This document shows positions 27,112-36,480 of a stretch of DNA of 64,000 bases, piece by piece; within the stretch, counting starts at the first letter, position 1; every line of letters starts with the position of its first letter. The position numbers and the translations under genes are program-made. The notes under the pieces are model-generated. The model was not told where the DNA came from. It searched no databases and was given only the letters and a program-made list of their open reading frames with translations. Source of the DNA: Flavobacterium haoranii (GTDB lineage Bacteria > Bacteroidota > Bacteroidia > Flavobacteriales > Flavobacteriaceae); NCBI RefSeq assembly GCF_009363055.1, contig NZ_CP045292.1:868001-932000 (forward strand), written 5' to 3'.

Positions 27112-27543
27112 TTATTCGTATTCTTTAATTAATTTAATGTATTCTGAAGGAGAAACGTTTTTAAAACCTAATTTACCTAAAACTTTACCTTCTGGATTTA
27201 AAATAACTACTAATGGAAAATTTCCTTCTTTATTATATTTTTCAGCTAATTCTCTATTGTGTTTTTCTTCATCTGCAGGTAACTGATTTGCTTTTTTTCT
27301 AGGAAAATTTAATTTCATTGTTACCCAATTATTTTTAGATTCGTCTTTAAATTCTTGAGATTGCCAAATATTCTTATCTAAACGAATACAAGGAGCACAC
27401 CAATCTGAACCCGAAAATATCATGATTATATTTTTATTTTCTTGTTTCGCTATTTTTTTAGCACTATCAAAATTATTTACCCAATTTTGAGAAAATGAAA
27501 GTGATGAACAAAACACAAAGGCCACTATAAATAAATTTTTCAT
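27112..27543 (-). CDS. Periplasmic thioredoxin-family protein
   Basis: The frame is open from 27570, but MKNLFIVAFVFCSSLSFSQ at 27543 gives a clean signal peptide, so that start is preferred (143 residues). The domain shows IIMIFSGSDWCAPCIRLDKNIW, a CxxC active site of the thioredoxin/DsbD-gamma type, and a cis-Pro region FPLVVILNPEGKVLG. It probably reduces or isomerises thiols in the periplasm. It leads the apbE-DUF4266-DUF3570 operon, and the two cysteines at the DUF4266 C-terminus are a plausible substrate. Confidence 0.87.
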   Translation of the reverse strand: MKNLFIVAFVFCSSLSFSQNWVNNFDSAKKIAKQENKNIIMIFSGSDWCAPCIRLDKNIWQSQEFKDESKNNWVTMKLNFPRKKANQLPADEEKHNRELAEKYNKEGNFPLVVILNPEGKVLGKLGFKNVSPSEYIKLIKEYE

Positions 27544-27604
27544 ATTCATTATTTTATACAAATTAAACACTTAAGTTAATCAAATAGTATACTATAAGTT
27601 TTAT

Positions 27605-29560
27605 TTAAGGAAATCTTAATTTATCATTATTATAAAGATAATCCGCAGTTTGATACCAAGCAATAGTTTCTCGTTTTAAATCTTTGTTTGTGTTGGTTTT
27701 TAATAAATCGTTTGTTTTAGAGTTCCATTTGTATTGATGCACTTCTTTTTTATTTGTTAAAACTACAAGATCATTGTCACTTTTTAACAATCCCAATTTC
27801 AAATAGGTAGCAATTAAAGCTCTTGGCTCATAATAAGTACTTAAAATATTTTCTCCAAAAAAATCGGATTTGTAACTCCAATTTAATTCATGAAACAATG
27901 TTGGAAAAATATCGATTTGGCTGCAAAGTACATCAACATTTTGAGGCTTAATAGAAGCTCCATAAATAATAGCCGGAATATGATAATTCTTTACATCTAT
28001 TTCGTCTTTACCAGCACTACTAGCACAATGATCGGCAATGAAAACAAAAACTGTATTTTCGAACCAAGGTTTATTTTTAATTTTTTTAAATAGTTGAGAA
28101 AGCGCATAATCGCTATATTTTACAGCGCCATCTCTACTTTTTCCAGATGGAATATCAATTTTTCCTTCAGGATAAGTATAAGGTCTGTGATTTGAAGTTG
28201 TCATTATAAAATTAAAAAAGCGTTCTTTATTAGTATAACATCTATCAGCTTCTTTAATCATTTTATTGTAAATATCCTCGTCGCAAATTCCCCATGCGTT
28301 TTCATGAGTAACTTCATCATCGTTAATATTTGTTCGCTTTGTTTTAATATTATCTGCTAAAATACTTCCTCTACCTCTATCGAAAATATTAAAACCATTT
28401 CCTCCATAAAAAGCATTCATATTATCGAAATAACCATCGCCACCATAAAAGAAATTACATGTATATTTTTTCTCTTTAAAAACCGAAGCTACTGTAAATA
28501 AATTATCATTATTTTGTCTTTTAACAATACTTTGTCCTGGTGTAGGCGGAATTGATAAAGTAACAGCTTCCATTCCTCTTACTGTTCTATTTCCTGTTGC
28601 ATACAAGTTTTTTAAGAAAACACCTTTATTTGCAATACTATCTAGAAACGGAGTTAACTTTTTTTCGTTACCAAAAGAAGTCATAAAATCGGCACTCATG
28701 CTTTCCATTAAAACAAAAACAACATTTGGTTTAATTTCTTCTAAAGAATCATGTATTGTTCTTTTTATTTCTAATGAATCTGGATGAATAAACTGAGAAT
28801 TCACGTCTTTTAATTTATTTTTTATTAAGGCAAAAACTTGTCTATCGTCTAAAGTTTGATAAAAAGTTTTATAATCTAACTTGTTATTTCTAAGCTCTGA
28901 AAAGAATGCATAAATTCCTGCTTTCGAAATTTCGTTACTATATCTATTAGAAGACCATTCAGCTTGGTTATTTTTTATTAAAAAAACATAAAACAAACAC
29001 ATTACTAAACTAGTTGAAAATACAATAGCTCTCTTTAAAAAAGGTACTTTTGAAGTAAAAACTTGTTGAAAAACATCTAACTTTTTAAATATTAAATATA
29101 TTCCGAATACAATTAATAAAATTGATGGCACTAAAATGACTAATGGATAAGATTCGTTTATGTTTTTAACCACTTCGTAAGTATAAATTAAATAATCTAC
29201 AGCTACGAAATTAAATCGGCAGTGAAATTCTTCCCAAAAAGTTATTTCTGCAAAAAAAGTAAAAATGAAAATTAGTGTGCTTAAAAAGAAACCTGAATAA
29301 ACTATAGCTTTATCAAGCTTTGAACCTATAAATTTTCTTGGCATTATCAATAAATAAAAGTTTACGATAACAAATAGAAATGATAAAACACCTAAATCAT
29401 AAAAAAGTCCAGTTGCTATAATTCTAAAGAAACTTAAAAAGGTTAATTCAACATCGGAAATTTGCCAAAATAATAAGGCAATTCGCAATATAAATGAAAG
29501 CAAAATAAAGCCAATTGCGTACTTTTTAAGAAGTTGATAACGGTCGAAATTTGGTAACAT
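27605..29560 (-). CDS. LTA synthase family / sulfatase-fold membrane phosphoglycerol transferase-like protein
   Basis: 651 residues. Five hydrophobic segments in the first 210 residues (for example 13-32, 42-70, 80-107, 140-160 and 176-200), then an alkaline-phosphatase-superfamily domain: VVFVLMESMSADFMTSFG near 275, the nucleophile region NLYATGNRTVRGMEA near 315 with Thr as the acceptor, and the metal site VFVFIADHCASSAG near 500. The architecture is that of LtaS and of Gram-negative OpgB/EptA-like enzymes. In Bacteroidota, which lack lipoteichoic acid, the substrate is unknown. It lies 61 bp upstream of the thioredoxin gene on the same strand. Confidence 0.87.
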   Translation of the reverse strand: MLPNFDRYQLLKKYAIGFILLSFILRIALLFWQISDVELTFLSFFRIIATGLFYDLGVLSFLFVIVNFYLLIMPRKFIGSKLDKAIVYSGFFLSTLIFIFTFFAEITFWEEFHCRFNFVAVDYLIYTYEVVKNINESYPLVILVPSILLIVFGIYLIFKKLDVFQQVFTSKVPFLKRAIVFSTSLVMCLFYVFLIKNNQAEWSSNRYSNEISKAGIYAFFSELRNNKLDYKTFYQTLDDRQVFALIKNKLKDVNSQFIHPDSLEIKRTIHDSLEEIKPNVVFVLMESMSADFMTSFGNEKKLTPFLDSIANKGVFLKNLYATGNRTVRGMEAVTLSIPPTPGQSIVKRQNNDNLFTVASVFKEKKYTCNFFYGGDGYFDNMNAFYGGNGFNIFDRGRGSILADNIKTKRTNINDDEVTHENAWGICDEDIYNKMIKEADRCYTNKERFFNFIMTTSNHRPYTYPEGKIDIPSGKSRDGAVKYSDYALSQLFKKIKNKPWFENTVFVFIADHCASSAGKDEIDVKNYHIPAIIYGASIKPQNVDVLCSQIDIFPTLFHELNWSYKSDFFGENILSTYYEPRALIATYLKLGLLKSDNDLVVLTNKKEVHQYKWNSKTNDLLKTNTNKDLKRETIAWYQTADYLYNNDKLRFP

Positions 29561-29644
29561 AATTTACAGATTTTTACTTAACAAAAATCTATAATCAAAA
29601 CTTAAGAAGACTTAAGAACAACTTAATTGAAACTTAAGATTCCC

Positions 29645-31669
29645 TTAAGTAAGACCGTTATATTTTCTTATAAACCATTCTAAACTCAACAAAGAAACGA
29701 TAAACAATAACAACCATTTCCAATCGATTAATGGCGATTTTCTAACAACTTCTTTTTGGGTTGGGTTTAAACTTTCGTCTTTTAAAAGACTATTTATCAA
29801 TACAGTTACATTATTAGGATAGTAAACTTTTCCGGAAGTATTTTGAGCTAATTGTTCTAATCTTCTCAAATCGGGATTTACAAATTGATTTTCAATATCG
29901 AAAGCTATAACTTCAAAAATACCAGTAACTCTTTCTTTAGACTTTTTTTCAGAAACAGTGTACGAATAAAACCCTGCTTCAAGATTATCGAAATTTACCA
30001 AATATTCGTTTGAACTATTATAAAAATTATACGATTTCGTCTTTTTATCTTTCTGTTTTGTTAACGTTATGGATAACTCAGCATTAGGATCAAACTCGAA
30101 ATTTTTATCAAAATATTGCGCTTTAATTTCAATTGGTAAACCAGTATTATAAATCTTTTCAGCTTCTACTAATAATGCTTTTTTATTTGGATTTACACTT
30201 AAATACTGAACTATTTTATCGATAAAATTATCAAAATCGTCAAATGATTTATCTTTTAAATAAGACTCCATTCTCCATTTCCAAATTCCCTCACCAAAAA
30301 TATAAGCACTTCTTTTAGAACCGATTTCTGAAAATGAAACCAAAGGTGCTGTTATCTCTACATTTTTAACTTTAGCTTTTAATAAAACCGAAACATCTCC
30401 TTTTGTAGTGATACTTCCGAATTTATTTTCTAAAGGAGAAAATCTCTCGAAACCGAAATTTTCTATTGAAAAATTGGTAAAATTCGAATTAAATGAAGCT
30501 GTAAAATTTTCAAATTGATTACTCATTCTAAACGAAAAATCATCAACATAATTATTTAAAAAATCAAAATCGGTTGTTTTACCTGTTATCAATAACGAAT
30601 TGATTTTTAAAACTTTATTCTGTTCCAAAATATTTCTAAAACTTTGATTAGGTTGGTACAAAACTAAAGCCGAATATTTTTTAAGATCTACTTCTATTGG
30701 TTTTACAATCGAAACTTTTCTTTGTTCATTAGCTTCAATACTTCTTTTTAAAACTCCTAAATCGGGATGATTTATACTCGCAATTAAAGCAATTTCTGTT
30801 CGCTGATCGATAACATCAATTACAAAAGGTTTTGAGTTATTAATCTTGTTTTTTTCACTTTCTTTTGGTTGTAAAAAAACATGGAACTTTTTAATTCCAA
30901 CAGTAGAAGCATCTAATAAAAAAGAAACTTTTTGCGATAATTGATTTTTAGAAAATTGCACATTTTGTCTAGCAACAATCACATTTCCATTTGATATTGA
31001 AAGTACACTTGAGAAACTTTCTTTGCTATTACTTTCTATGAAAACTTCAACAGGAAATTTATTCTTTAAAAAAGCATACTGATTAACATTTATTGCAGAA
31101 ATTTTAGAATCAAATACTTTTACTGTATCGCCTAACACAACTGGAAATACTGGATTATTTTCCTGAAAATCGAACACATAATCTTCACCAAATGTTTGAT
31201 TTCCATCAGTTACTGCAACAATTGGATAATTTTTATTTCTATACAATTGCTTTAATTCTTTTGGAATTTTATTTAAAAGTGTTTGGTTTCCTTTAAAATT
31301 TAAGGAATCTAATTTTTTAATTTCAGCATCAAATGAAAAAAACTGAACATTAAACTTATTCTCTAAGTCAGCATTTTTTTGAAATTCTTTAAGAACATTT
31401 TTTGCTTCATTATTTACACCTAAATGTTGAATAGACTTTGAGTTATCTATAAAAATTGGTAATGGTAATTTTTCAATTTCATATTTTTTAATTTTTACTA
31501 ACGGATTGATTAATAAGATCAAAATTCCGAGTATGCTTAAAAAACGTAAAAAAGCTAAAAGCAAATTCCACTTAGAATTACTTTTAGCTTTAAAAAAATA
31601 TTGTAAATATGCTAAACCACCAGCGACTAAAACCGATAAGATAAGTAAAAGTAAAGTGGTAGCTGTCAT
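29645..31669 (-). CDS. VWA-like membrane protein (BatA-like architecture)
   Basis: 674 residues. Two N-terminal transmembrane helices (about 2-25 and 37-60), a domain starting LPIFIDNSKSIQHL in which DNSKS fits the DxSxS metal site of von Willebrand A domains, a long beta-rich periplasmic region, and a C-terminal helix WKWLLLFIVSLLSLEWFIRK followed by a short tail. This double-anchored shape is common in Bacteroidota next to aerotolerance-like genes, but the MIDAS motif is imperfect elsewhere. No function is known to me. It ends 85 bp before the LTA-synthase-like gene and begins 14 bp after fabG. Confidence 0.7.
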   Translation of the reverse strand: MTATTLLLLILSVLVAGGLAYLQYFFKAKSNSKWNLLLAFLRFLSILGILILLINPLVKIKKYEIEKLPLPIFIDNSKSIQHLGVNNEAKNVLKEFQKNADLENKFNVQFFSFDAEIKKLDSLNFKGNQTLLNKIPKELKQLYRNKNYPIVAVTDGNQTFGEDYVFDFQENNPVFPVVLGDTVKVFDSKISAINVNQYAFLKNKFPVEVFIESNSKESFSSVLSISNGNVIVARQNVQFSKNQLSQKVSFLLDASTVGIKKFHVFLQPKESEKNKINNSKPFVIDVIDQRTEIALIASINHPDLGVLKRSIEANEQRKVSIVKPIEVDLKKYSALVLYQPNQSFRNILEQNKVLKINSLLITGKTTDFDFLNNYVDDFSFRMSNQFENFTASFNSNFTNFSIENFGFERFSPLENKFGSITTKGDVSVLLKAKVKNVEITAPLVSFSEIGSKRSAYIFGEGIWKWRMESYLKDKSFDDFDNFIDKIVQYLSVNPNKKALLVEAEKIYNTGLPIEIKAQYFDKNFEFDPNAELSITLTKQKDKKTKSYNFYNSSNEYLVNFDNLEAGFYSYTVSEKKSKERVTGIFEVIAFDIENQFVNPDLRRLEQLAQNTSGKVYYPNNVTVLINSLLKDESLNPTQKEVVRKSPLIDWKWLLLFIVSLLSLEWFIRKYNGLT

Positions 31670-31682
31670 TTAAAATTATTTA

Positions 31683-32429
31683 TTATGTTAACATTCCACC
31701 GTCAACATTTATAACTTGTCCTGTAACATAAGCACTCATATCAGAAGCTAAGAACACACAAACATTTGCTACATCTTCTGGAGAACCACCACGTTTTAAT
31801 GGAATTCCTTCTCTCCAACCTTTAACTACATCTTCATTTAATTTTGCAGTCATTTCAGTTTCGATAAAACCTGGCGCAATTGCATTACAACGAATATTTC
31901 TAGAACCTAATTCAAGAGCAATTGATTTAGTAAAACCTATCATACCTGCTTTTGAAGCTGCATAATTTGCTTGTCCCGCATTCCCTTTAACTCCTACTAC
32001 ACTACTCATATTAATGATAGAACCTGCTCTGTTTTTTAACATTGTTTTTTGAACAGCTTTTGTCATATTGAAAACAGATTTTAAATTGATGTCGATAACA
32101 GCATCAAAATCTTCTTCAGACATTCTCATTAATAAATTATCTTTTGTAATACCAGCATTGTTAATTAGAATATCGATTGTACCAAAATCAGCTAATACAT
32201 CGTCAACTAATTTTTGAGCTTCATCAAAATTTGCAGCATTTGATTGATATCCTTTTGCTTTAACCCCTAAAGCAGATAATTCATTTTCTAAAGCTTCAGC
32301 TGAAGATGCAGAAGAACTATAAGTAAAAGCTACATTAGCGCCATTTTTAGCAAATATTTCAGCTATTCCTTTACCAATACCTCTACTAGCACCAGTAATA
32401 ATAGCAACTTTTCCTTCTAATAATTTCAT
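31683..32429 (-). CDS. fabG: 3-oxoacyl-[acyl-carrier-protein] reductase
   Basis: 248 residues, classical short-chain dehydrogenase. Cofactor site GASRGIGKGIA at 12-22, NNAG at 90-93, catalytic Ser in NMSSVVGVKG near 140, and the YxxxK pair in NYAASKAG near 155-159. Closest in pattern to FabG, which reduces 3-oxoacyl-ACP with NADPH in fatty acid elongation. Other SDRs are similar, but the C-terminal PEDVANVCVFLASDMSAYVTGQVINVDGG favours FabG. It lies upstream of the VWA-like gene by 13 bp. Confidence 0.92.
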   Translation of the reverse strand: MKLLEGKVAIITGASRGIGKGIAEIFAKNGANVAFTYSSSASSAEALENELSALGVKAKGYQSNAANFDEAQKLVDDVLADFGTIDILINNAGITKDNLLMRMSEEDFDAVIDINLKSVFNMTKAVQKTMLKNRAGSIINMSSVVGVKGNAGQANYAASKAGMIGFTKSIALELGSRNIRCNAIAPGFIETEMTAKLNEDVVKGWREGIPLKRGGSPEDVANVCVFLASDMSAYVTGQVINVDGGMLT

Positions 32430-32585
32430 TTGTAAATGTTTTATTTGGTTTGTAAAGTCAAAATGCGACGCTAATTTATCATTAGCAATTCATAATTTGA
32501 TTTGTTAGTTTATTTATAGCAAATATAAGAATTTACTCATTATTTAAAGATATGCCCAATTAAAGTTATCCTAAATTTATATATC

Positions 32586-32612
32586 AAAAAAAAGCCCTTA
32601 AATAAGGGCTTT
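32586..32612 (-). terminator. Terminator downstream of sucD
   Basis: AAAAGCCCTTATTTAAGGGC followed by eight T on the minus strand; stem AAGCCCTTA/TAAGGGCTT. It closes the sucD transcript. Confidence 0.85.
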
Positions 32613-32635
32613 TAAATATTTAGAGTTTAAGAAAA

Positions 32636-33508
32636 TTATCCTAAAACTTCTTTCACTTTTTTACCAATTTCTGCAGGTGAATCTACTACGTGTATTCCGT
32701 GCTCTCTCATGATACGTTTTTTAGCTTCAGCTGTATCATCAGCACCACCAACAATTGCACCTGCATGACCCATTGTACGTCCTTTTGGTGCAGTTTCTCC
32801 AGCGATGAAACCTACTACTGGTTTACGATTACCATCAGCTTTAATCCATTTAGCAGCATCAGCTTCTAATTGACCACCAATTTCACCAATCATAATGATA
32901 CACTCAGTTTCTGGATCGTTCATTAATAATTCAACAGCTTCTTTAGTTGTAGTTCCAATAATTGGGTCACCACCAATTCCAATAGCAGTTGTAATACCAA
33001 ATCCTTGACGTACTACTTGATCAGCAGCTTCATATGTTAAAGTTCCTGATTTAGACACAATACCAACTTTTCCTTTTTTGAAAACGAAACCTGGCATAAT
33101 ACCAACTTTTGCTTCTTCTGGAGTAATTACACCTGGACAGTTAGGACCTACTAATCGACAATCTTTACCTTGAATATAATCGTAAGCTTTAATCATATCC
33201 GCAACTGGAATACCTTCTGTAATACAAATAATTACTTTGATTCCTGCTTCAGCAGCTTCCATAATTGCATCTGCAGCAAATGCAGGCGGAACAAAGATAA
33301 TTGAAGTATCAGCGCCAGCTTTTACTACTGCTTCTTGAACTGTATTAAATACTGGACGATCTAAATGTGTAGAACCACCTTTACCAGGAGTTACTCCACC
33401 TACAACGTTACTACCATATTCAATCATTTGAGAAGCATGGAAAGTACCTTCACTTCCAGTAAAACCTTGAACGATTATCTTTGAATTTTTATTTACTAAA
33501 ACACTCAT
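32636..33508 (-). CDS. sucD: Succinyl-CoA synthetase alpha subunit
   Basis: 290 residues. CoA-binding Rossmann part with [15 protein letters not shown] near 13-27, GVTPGKGG near 37, [10 protein letters not shown] near 117, the ligase domain [14 protein letters not shown] near 147, and the phosphohistidine segment [13 protein letters not shown] near 243-255. With SucC (not in this window) it interconverts succinyl-CoA and succinate in the TCA cycle, with ATP or GTP formation. Flanked upstream by a 90 bp gap with a -7-like element and downstream by a terminator, so it may be transcribed alone. Confidence 0.96.
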   Translation of the reverse strand: MSVLVNKNSKIIVQGFTGSEGTFHASQMIEYGSNVVGGVTPGKGGSTHLDRPVFNTVQEAVVKAGADTSIIFVPPAFAADAIMEAAEAGIKVIICITEGIPVADMIKAYDYIQGKDCRLVGPNCPGVITPEEAKVGIMPGFVFKKGKVGIVSKSGTLTYEAADQVVRQGFGITTAIGIGGDPIIGTTTKEAVELLMNDPETECIIMIGEIGGQLEADAAKWIKADGNRKPVVGFIAGETAPKGRTMGHAGAIVGGADDTAEAKKRIMREHGIHVVDSPAEIGKKVKEVLG

Positions 33509-33548
33509 TTTATTTGTTTTTTAATTGTATTGTCAATTTCAAGTGATG

Positions 33549-33556
33549 CAAAAGTA
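33549..33556 (-). promoter_or_regulatory. Possible -7 element of sucD
   Basis: TACTTTTG on the minus strand matches TAnnTTTG, 40 bp before the sucD ATG. The nearest upstream TTG is about 25 bp away, longer than usual. Confidence 0.35.
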
Positions 33557-33598
33557 AGATTTTTGAATAATATATCACTTACAAATTTTTGTTTTTTT

Positions 33599-33961
33599 TT
33601 AAGCAGGTTTGCTAATTTGATATCCTTTTATTAATTGACCATTTTCTATGTCCCAAATTACTATAATTCTTGCTACTGTAAACAATTCTTTTGGGTTTTC
33701 AATAGTTGCAACATGATGTAAATAACTGACCACAATCTTAGAATCTGTAACAACTTTATCTAATACAGTTGTTTTAGATAAATGATAATTATTTTTCAAC
33801 TCATGAGCTAAAGCAACAATATCACTTTTTGACATAACTCTTTTTTCTTGTGAACTATCCCACTCGAAAGTAAATTCATCAGCAATAATTGATTCTAAAA
33901 AATCTACATCTCTTAAACCATCTAGATCATAAAGCCTTTCAATAATTTGATTTGGTTCCAT
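33599..33961 (-). CDS. NTF2-like (SnoaL-type) domain protein
   Basis: 120 residues with the cone-shaped alpha+beta NTF2/SnoaL layout: an N-terminal helix (NQIIERLYDLDGLRDVDFLESIIAD), EFTFEWDSS, a second helix, and four strands ending IIVIWDIENGQLIKGYQIS. Such small proteins act as isomerases, hydrolases or ligand binders, and no catalytic residue can be picked here. Its ATG overlaps the stop of the second lpxD gene (TAATG), indicating coupled translation. Function unknown. Confidence 0.8.
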   Translation of the reverse strand: MEPNQIIERLYDLDGLRDVDFLESIIADEFTFEWDSSQEKRVMSKSDIVALAHELKNNYHLSKTTVLDKVVTDSKIVVSYLHHVATIENPKELFTVARIIVIWDIENGQLIKGYQISKPA

Positions 33962-34890
33962 TATTTCAGTTTTTCAATAATTTCAGGAATTCTCTTTATA
34001 TAAACTAGTTGTTTAAATTTTTCTCTTGATTCCTCTGCTGGAGTTCCAAAATAAGTTTTTCCACTTTCTAAATCATTGCCTACTCCAGATTGCGCTAAAA
34101 CAACTGCTTTACTGTGAATTGTAATTCCGCTTTTCATACCAACTTGTCCCCAAAGCGTTACTTCATCTTCAATAACTACACAACCAGCGATACCTGTTTG
34201 TGCAGCAATTAAACATTTTTTACCAATAATAGTATCGTGACCAACATGCACTTGGTTGTCAATTTTTGTACCAGCACCAATAGTTGTATCTCCAGTTACA
34301 CCTTTATCAATAGTACATAAAGCTCCTATTCCAACATTATCTTCTATTACTACTCTACCTCCAGATAGCAATTGATCATAACCTTCAGGTCTCTTTTTGT
34401 AATAAAAAGCATCACCTCCTAAAATACTTCCTGCATGTATAATTACATTGTCTCCAATAATTGTATTATCATAAATAGAAACATTTGAGTGGATAAGACA
34501 ATTATCGCCAATCTTTACATTATTACCAATAAAACAATTGGGTTGAATAATTGTATTTTTTCCAATTTCAGCTGTTGGAGAAATAGCCACAGAAGAATCA
34601 ACAAATGGTCTAAAGTGTTTGCTTAATTTATTGAAATCTCGAAATGGATCATCCGAGATTAACAAAGCTTTACCTTCAGGACAATCTACTTCTTTGTTAA
34701 TTAAAACAATCGTAGCAGCTGATTGAAGTGCTTTGTCATAATATTTAGGATGATCGACAAAAACAATATCTCCAGGTTCTACAACATGGATTTCATTCAT
34801 TCCTAAAACTGGAAAATTAGCTTCTCCAATAAAATCACACTCAATAATAGAGGCAATTTCGCTTAGATTATAAGTTTTGTTAAATTTCAT
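33961..34890 (-). CDS. LpxD-like UDP-3-O-acylglucosamine N-acyltransferase, second paralogue
   Basis: 309 residues. An N-terminal uridine-binding domain (LSEIASIIECDFIGEANFP to about residue 100) is followed by left-handed beta-helix hexapeptide repeats (TAEIGKNTIIQPNCFIGNNVKIGDN and so on) with the catalytic His in QVHVGHDTIIGKKCLIAAQTGIAG. It differs from the other LpxD at 37880-38890, which is longer and lies with lpxC. Either a second N-acyltransferase with different chain choice or a sugar acyltransferase of another surface glycan. Located between efp and the NTF2-like gene. Confidence 0.82.
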   Translation of the reverse strand: MKFNKTYNLSEIASIIECDFIGEANFPVLGMNEIHVVEPGDIVFVDHPKYYDKALQSAATIVLINKEVDCPEGKALLISDDPFRDFNKLSKHFRPFVDSSVAISPTAEIGKNTIIQPNCFIGNNVKIGDNCLIHSNVSIYDNTIIGDNVIIHAGSILGGDAFYYKKRPEGYDQLLSGGRVVIEDNVGIGALCTIDKGVTGDTTIGAGTKIDNQVHVGHDTIIGKKCLIAAQTGIAGCVVIEDEVTLWGQVGMKSGITIHSKAVVLAQSGVGNDLESGKTYFGTPAEESREKFKQLVYIKRIPEIIEKLK

Positions 34891-34912
34891 ACGTTGAGTA
34901 ATTAGTGATACG

Positions 34913-34946
34913 AAAAAAAAGTGATTAGGTTATTCTAATCACTTTT
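34913..34946 (-). terminator. Terminator downstream of efp
   Basis: On the minus strand AAGTGATTAG-AATAAC-CTAATCACTT followed by a run of T; a 10 bp stem, 16 bp past the efp stop. Confidence 0.85.
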
Positions 34947-34961
34947 CACTATTACTTATAA

Positions 34962-35522
34962 TTATACGCGCTCCATGTATTTTCCAGTAGCCGTATCAAT
35001 TTTAATTTTATCGCCTTCATTAATGAATAAAGGAACATTTACAGCTGCACCTGTTTCTACTGTTGCAGGTTTTGTTGCATTTGTTGCTGTATTTCCTTTT
35101 ACACCTGGTTCAGTATAAGTTACTTCTAAAATTACTGAAGCAGCCATATCTACTGCTAAAGGTAATTCTGTTTCTGTATTGATTTGAACCATTACATTTT
35201 CTCCTTCTTTTAATAAATCTGGAGCATCTAAAATATCTCTATTTAAAGTAATTTGCTCAAAAGTTTCAGTATTCATAAAATGAAAATCATTTCCCTCTGC
35301 ATATAAATATTGAAAAGTATGTGTTTCAACACGAACAGTTTCAATTTTGTGACCTGCAGAAAAAGTATTATCTAAAACTTTTCCATTTGTTAATGATTTT
35401 AATTTTGTTCTAACGAAAGCAGGACCTTTACCTGGTTTAACGTGCAAAAACTCAACGATTTTGTAAATATCGTGATTAAACTTAATACATAATCCGTTTT
35501 TAATATCTGCTGTTGTAGCCAT
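34962..35522 (-). CDS. efp: Translation elongation factor P
   Basis: 186 residues in three beta-barrel domains. The tip loop is HVKPGKGPAFVRTKLKSL with Lys at the position modified in other EF-Ps; the C-terminal signature is IKIDTATGKYMERV. EF-P rescues ribosomes stalled at polyproline. No epmA/epmB or earP gene is in this window. It lies inside the lipid A gene cluster, 31 bp downstream of lpxA, and has its own terminator, so it probably ends the lpxD-lpxC/fabZ-lpxA-efp transcript. Confidence 0.96.
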   Translation of the reverse strand: MATTADIKNGLCIKFNHDIYKIVEFLHVKPGKGPAFVRTKLKSLTNGKVLDNTFSAGHKIETVRVETHTFQYLYAEGNDFHFMNTETFEQITLNRDILDAPDLLKEGENVMVQINTETELPLAVDMAASVILEVTYTEPGVKGNTATNATKPATVETGAAVNVPLFINEGDKIKIDTATGKYMERV

Positions 35523-35552
35523 TATAAATTGTTTGTTATAGTTTGATAAATA

Positions 35553-36338
35553 TTAATAAATTCCTGAATATCCTTTCATAATTCCTCTTGCAGAATTTCT
35601 AATGAATTGGATAATTTCATCACGTTCTGGAGTTGCCTCCATTTCTCCTTCAATGATACTCAATGCCTGAGATGTGTTGTAATTTTTTTGATATAAAATT
35701 CTGTAAATTTCTTGAATTTCTCTAATTTTTTCTGTTGAAAAACCTCTTCTTCTTAATCCTACAGAGTTAATTCCAACGTAAGAAAGTGGTTCTTTTGCAG
35801 CTTTTGTAAAAGGCGGAACATCTTTTCTAACTAACGAACCTCCTGATATCATGGCATGATCTCCAATATGAATAAATTGGTGAACAGCAGCTAAACCACC
35901 AATAATAGCGTGGTTACCAACTTCTACATGCCCTGCAAGTGCAACACCATTTACAATAATCACATTATCACCTAAATGACAATCGTGAGCTATATGAGCT
36001 GTTGCCATGATAAGACAATTTTTTCCTACTACAGTTTTACCTGAAGCAACTGTTCCTCTATTTACAGTAACAAACTCTCTAATTGTAGTGTTATCACCAA
36101 TTATCGCTAATGAATCTTCTCCACCGAATTTTAAATCTTGTGGCATTGCTGAAATAACTGCACCTGGAAAAATATTACAATTTTTTCCAATACGAGCACC
36201 TTCCATAATAGTTACATTAGAGCCAATCCAAGTACCTTCTCCAATTTCAACATTATTGTGAATTGTTGTAAAAGGATCAATTACCACATTACGAGCAATC
36301 TTTGCTCCTGGGTGTACATATGCTAGTGGTTGATTCAT
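35553..36338 (-). CDS. lpxA: Acyl-ACP--UDP-N-acetylglucosamine O-acyltransferase
   Basis: 261 residues. Left-handed beta-helix from VHPGAKIARNVVIDPF onward, the catalytic His in MATAHIAHDCHLGDN near 120, NGVALAGHVEVGNHAIIGGLAAVHQF after it, and the C-terminal helical domain with GLRRRGFSTEKIREIQEIYRILYQ. It attaches a 3-hydroxyacyl chain to UDP-GlcNAc, the first step of lipid A synthesis. Lies 142 bp downstream of lpxC-fabZ. Confidence 0.95.
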   Translation of the reverse strand: MNQPLAYVHPGAKIARNVVIDPFTTIHNNVEIGEGTWIGSNVTIMEGARIGKNCNIFPGAVISAMPQDLKFGGEDSLAIIGDNTTIREFVTVNRGTVASGKTVVGKNCLIMATAHIAHDCHLGDNVIIVNGVALAGHVEVGNHAIIGGLAAVHQFIHIGDHAMISGGSLVRKDVPPFTKAAKEPLSYVGINSVGLRRRGFSTEKIREIQEIYRILYQKNYNTSQALSIIEGEMEATPERDEIIQFIRNSARGIMKGYSGIY

Positions 36339-36480
36339 ATTTTTAATTATTAGTAATTAGTAATCAGTAGTTCGTCTTTTGCCTATTTTTAAAAAATGAC
36401 TTTTACTACATACTAATTATTACATTTTATTATTTAATTTAAATTAAAAGTAAGTAATTGCTTATTACTTTTAACTAACA

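Noticed and set aside
36445..36471. AAAAGTAA...TTACTTTT inverted repeat behind lpxC-fabZ
   Set aside because: It is AT-only with no T-tract, and the region also has simple TTAGTAAT-like repetition; a terminator is not supported.
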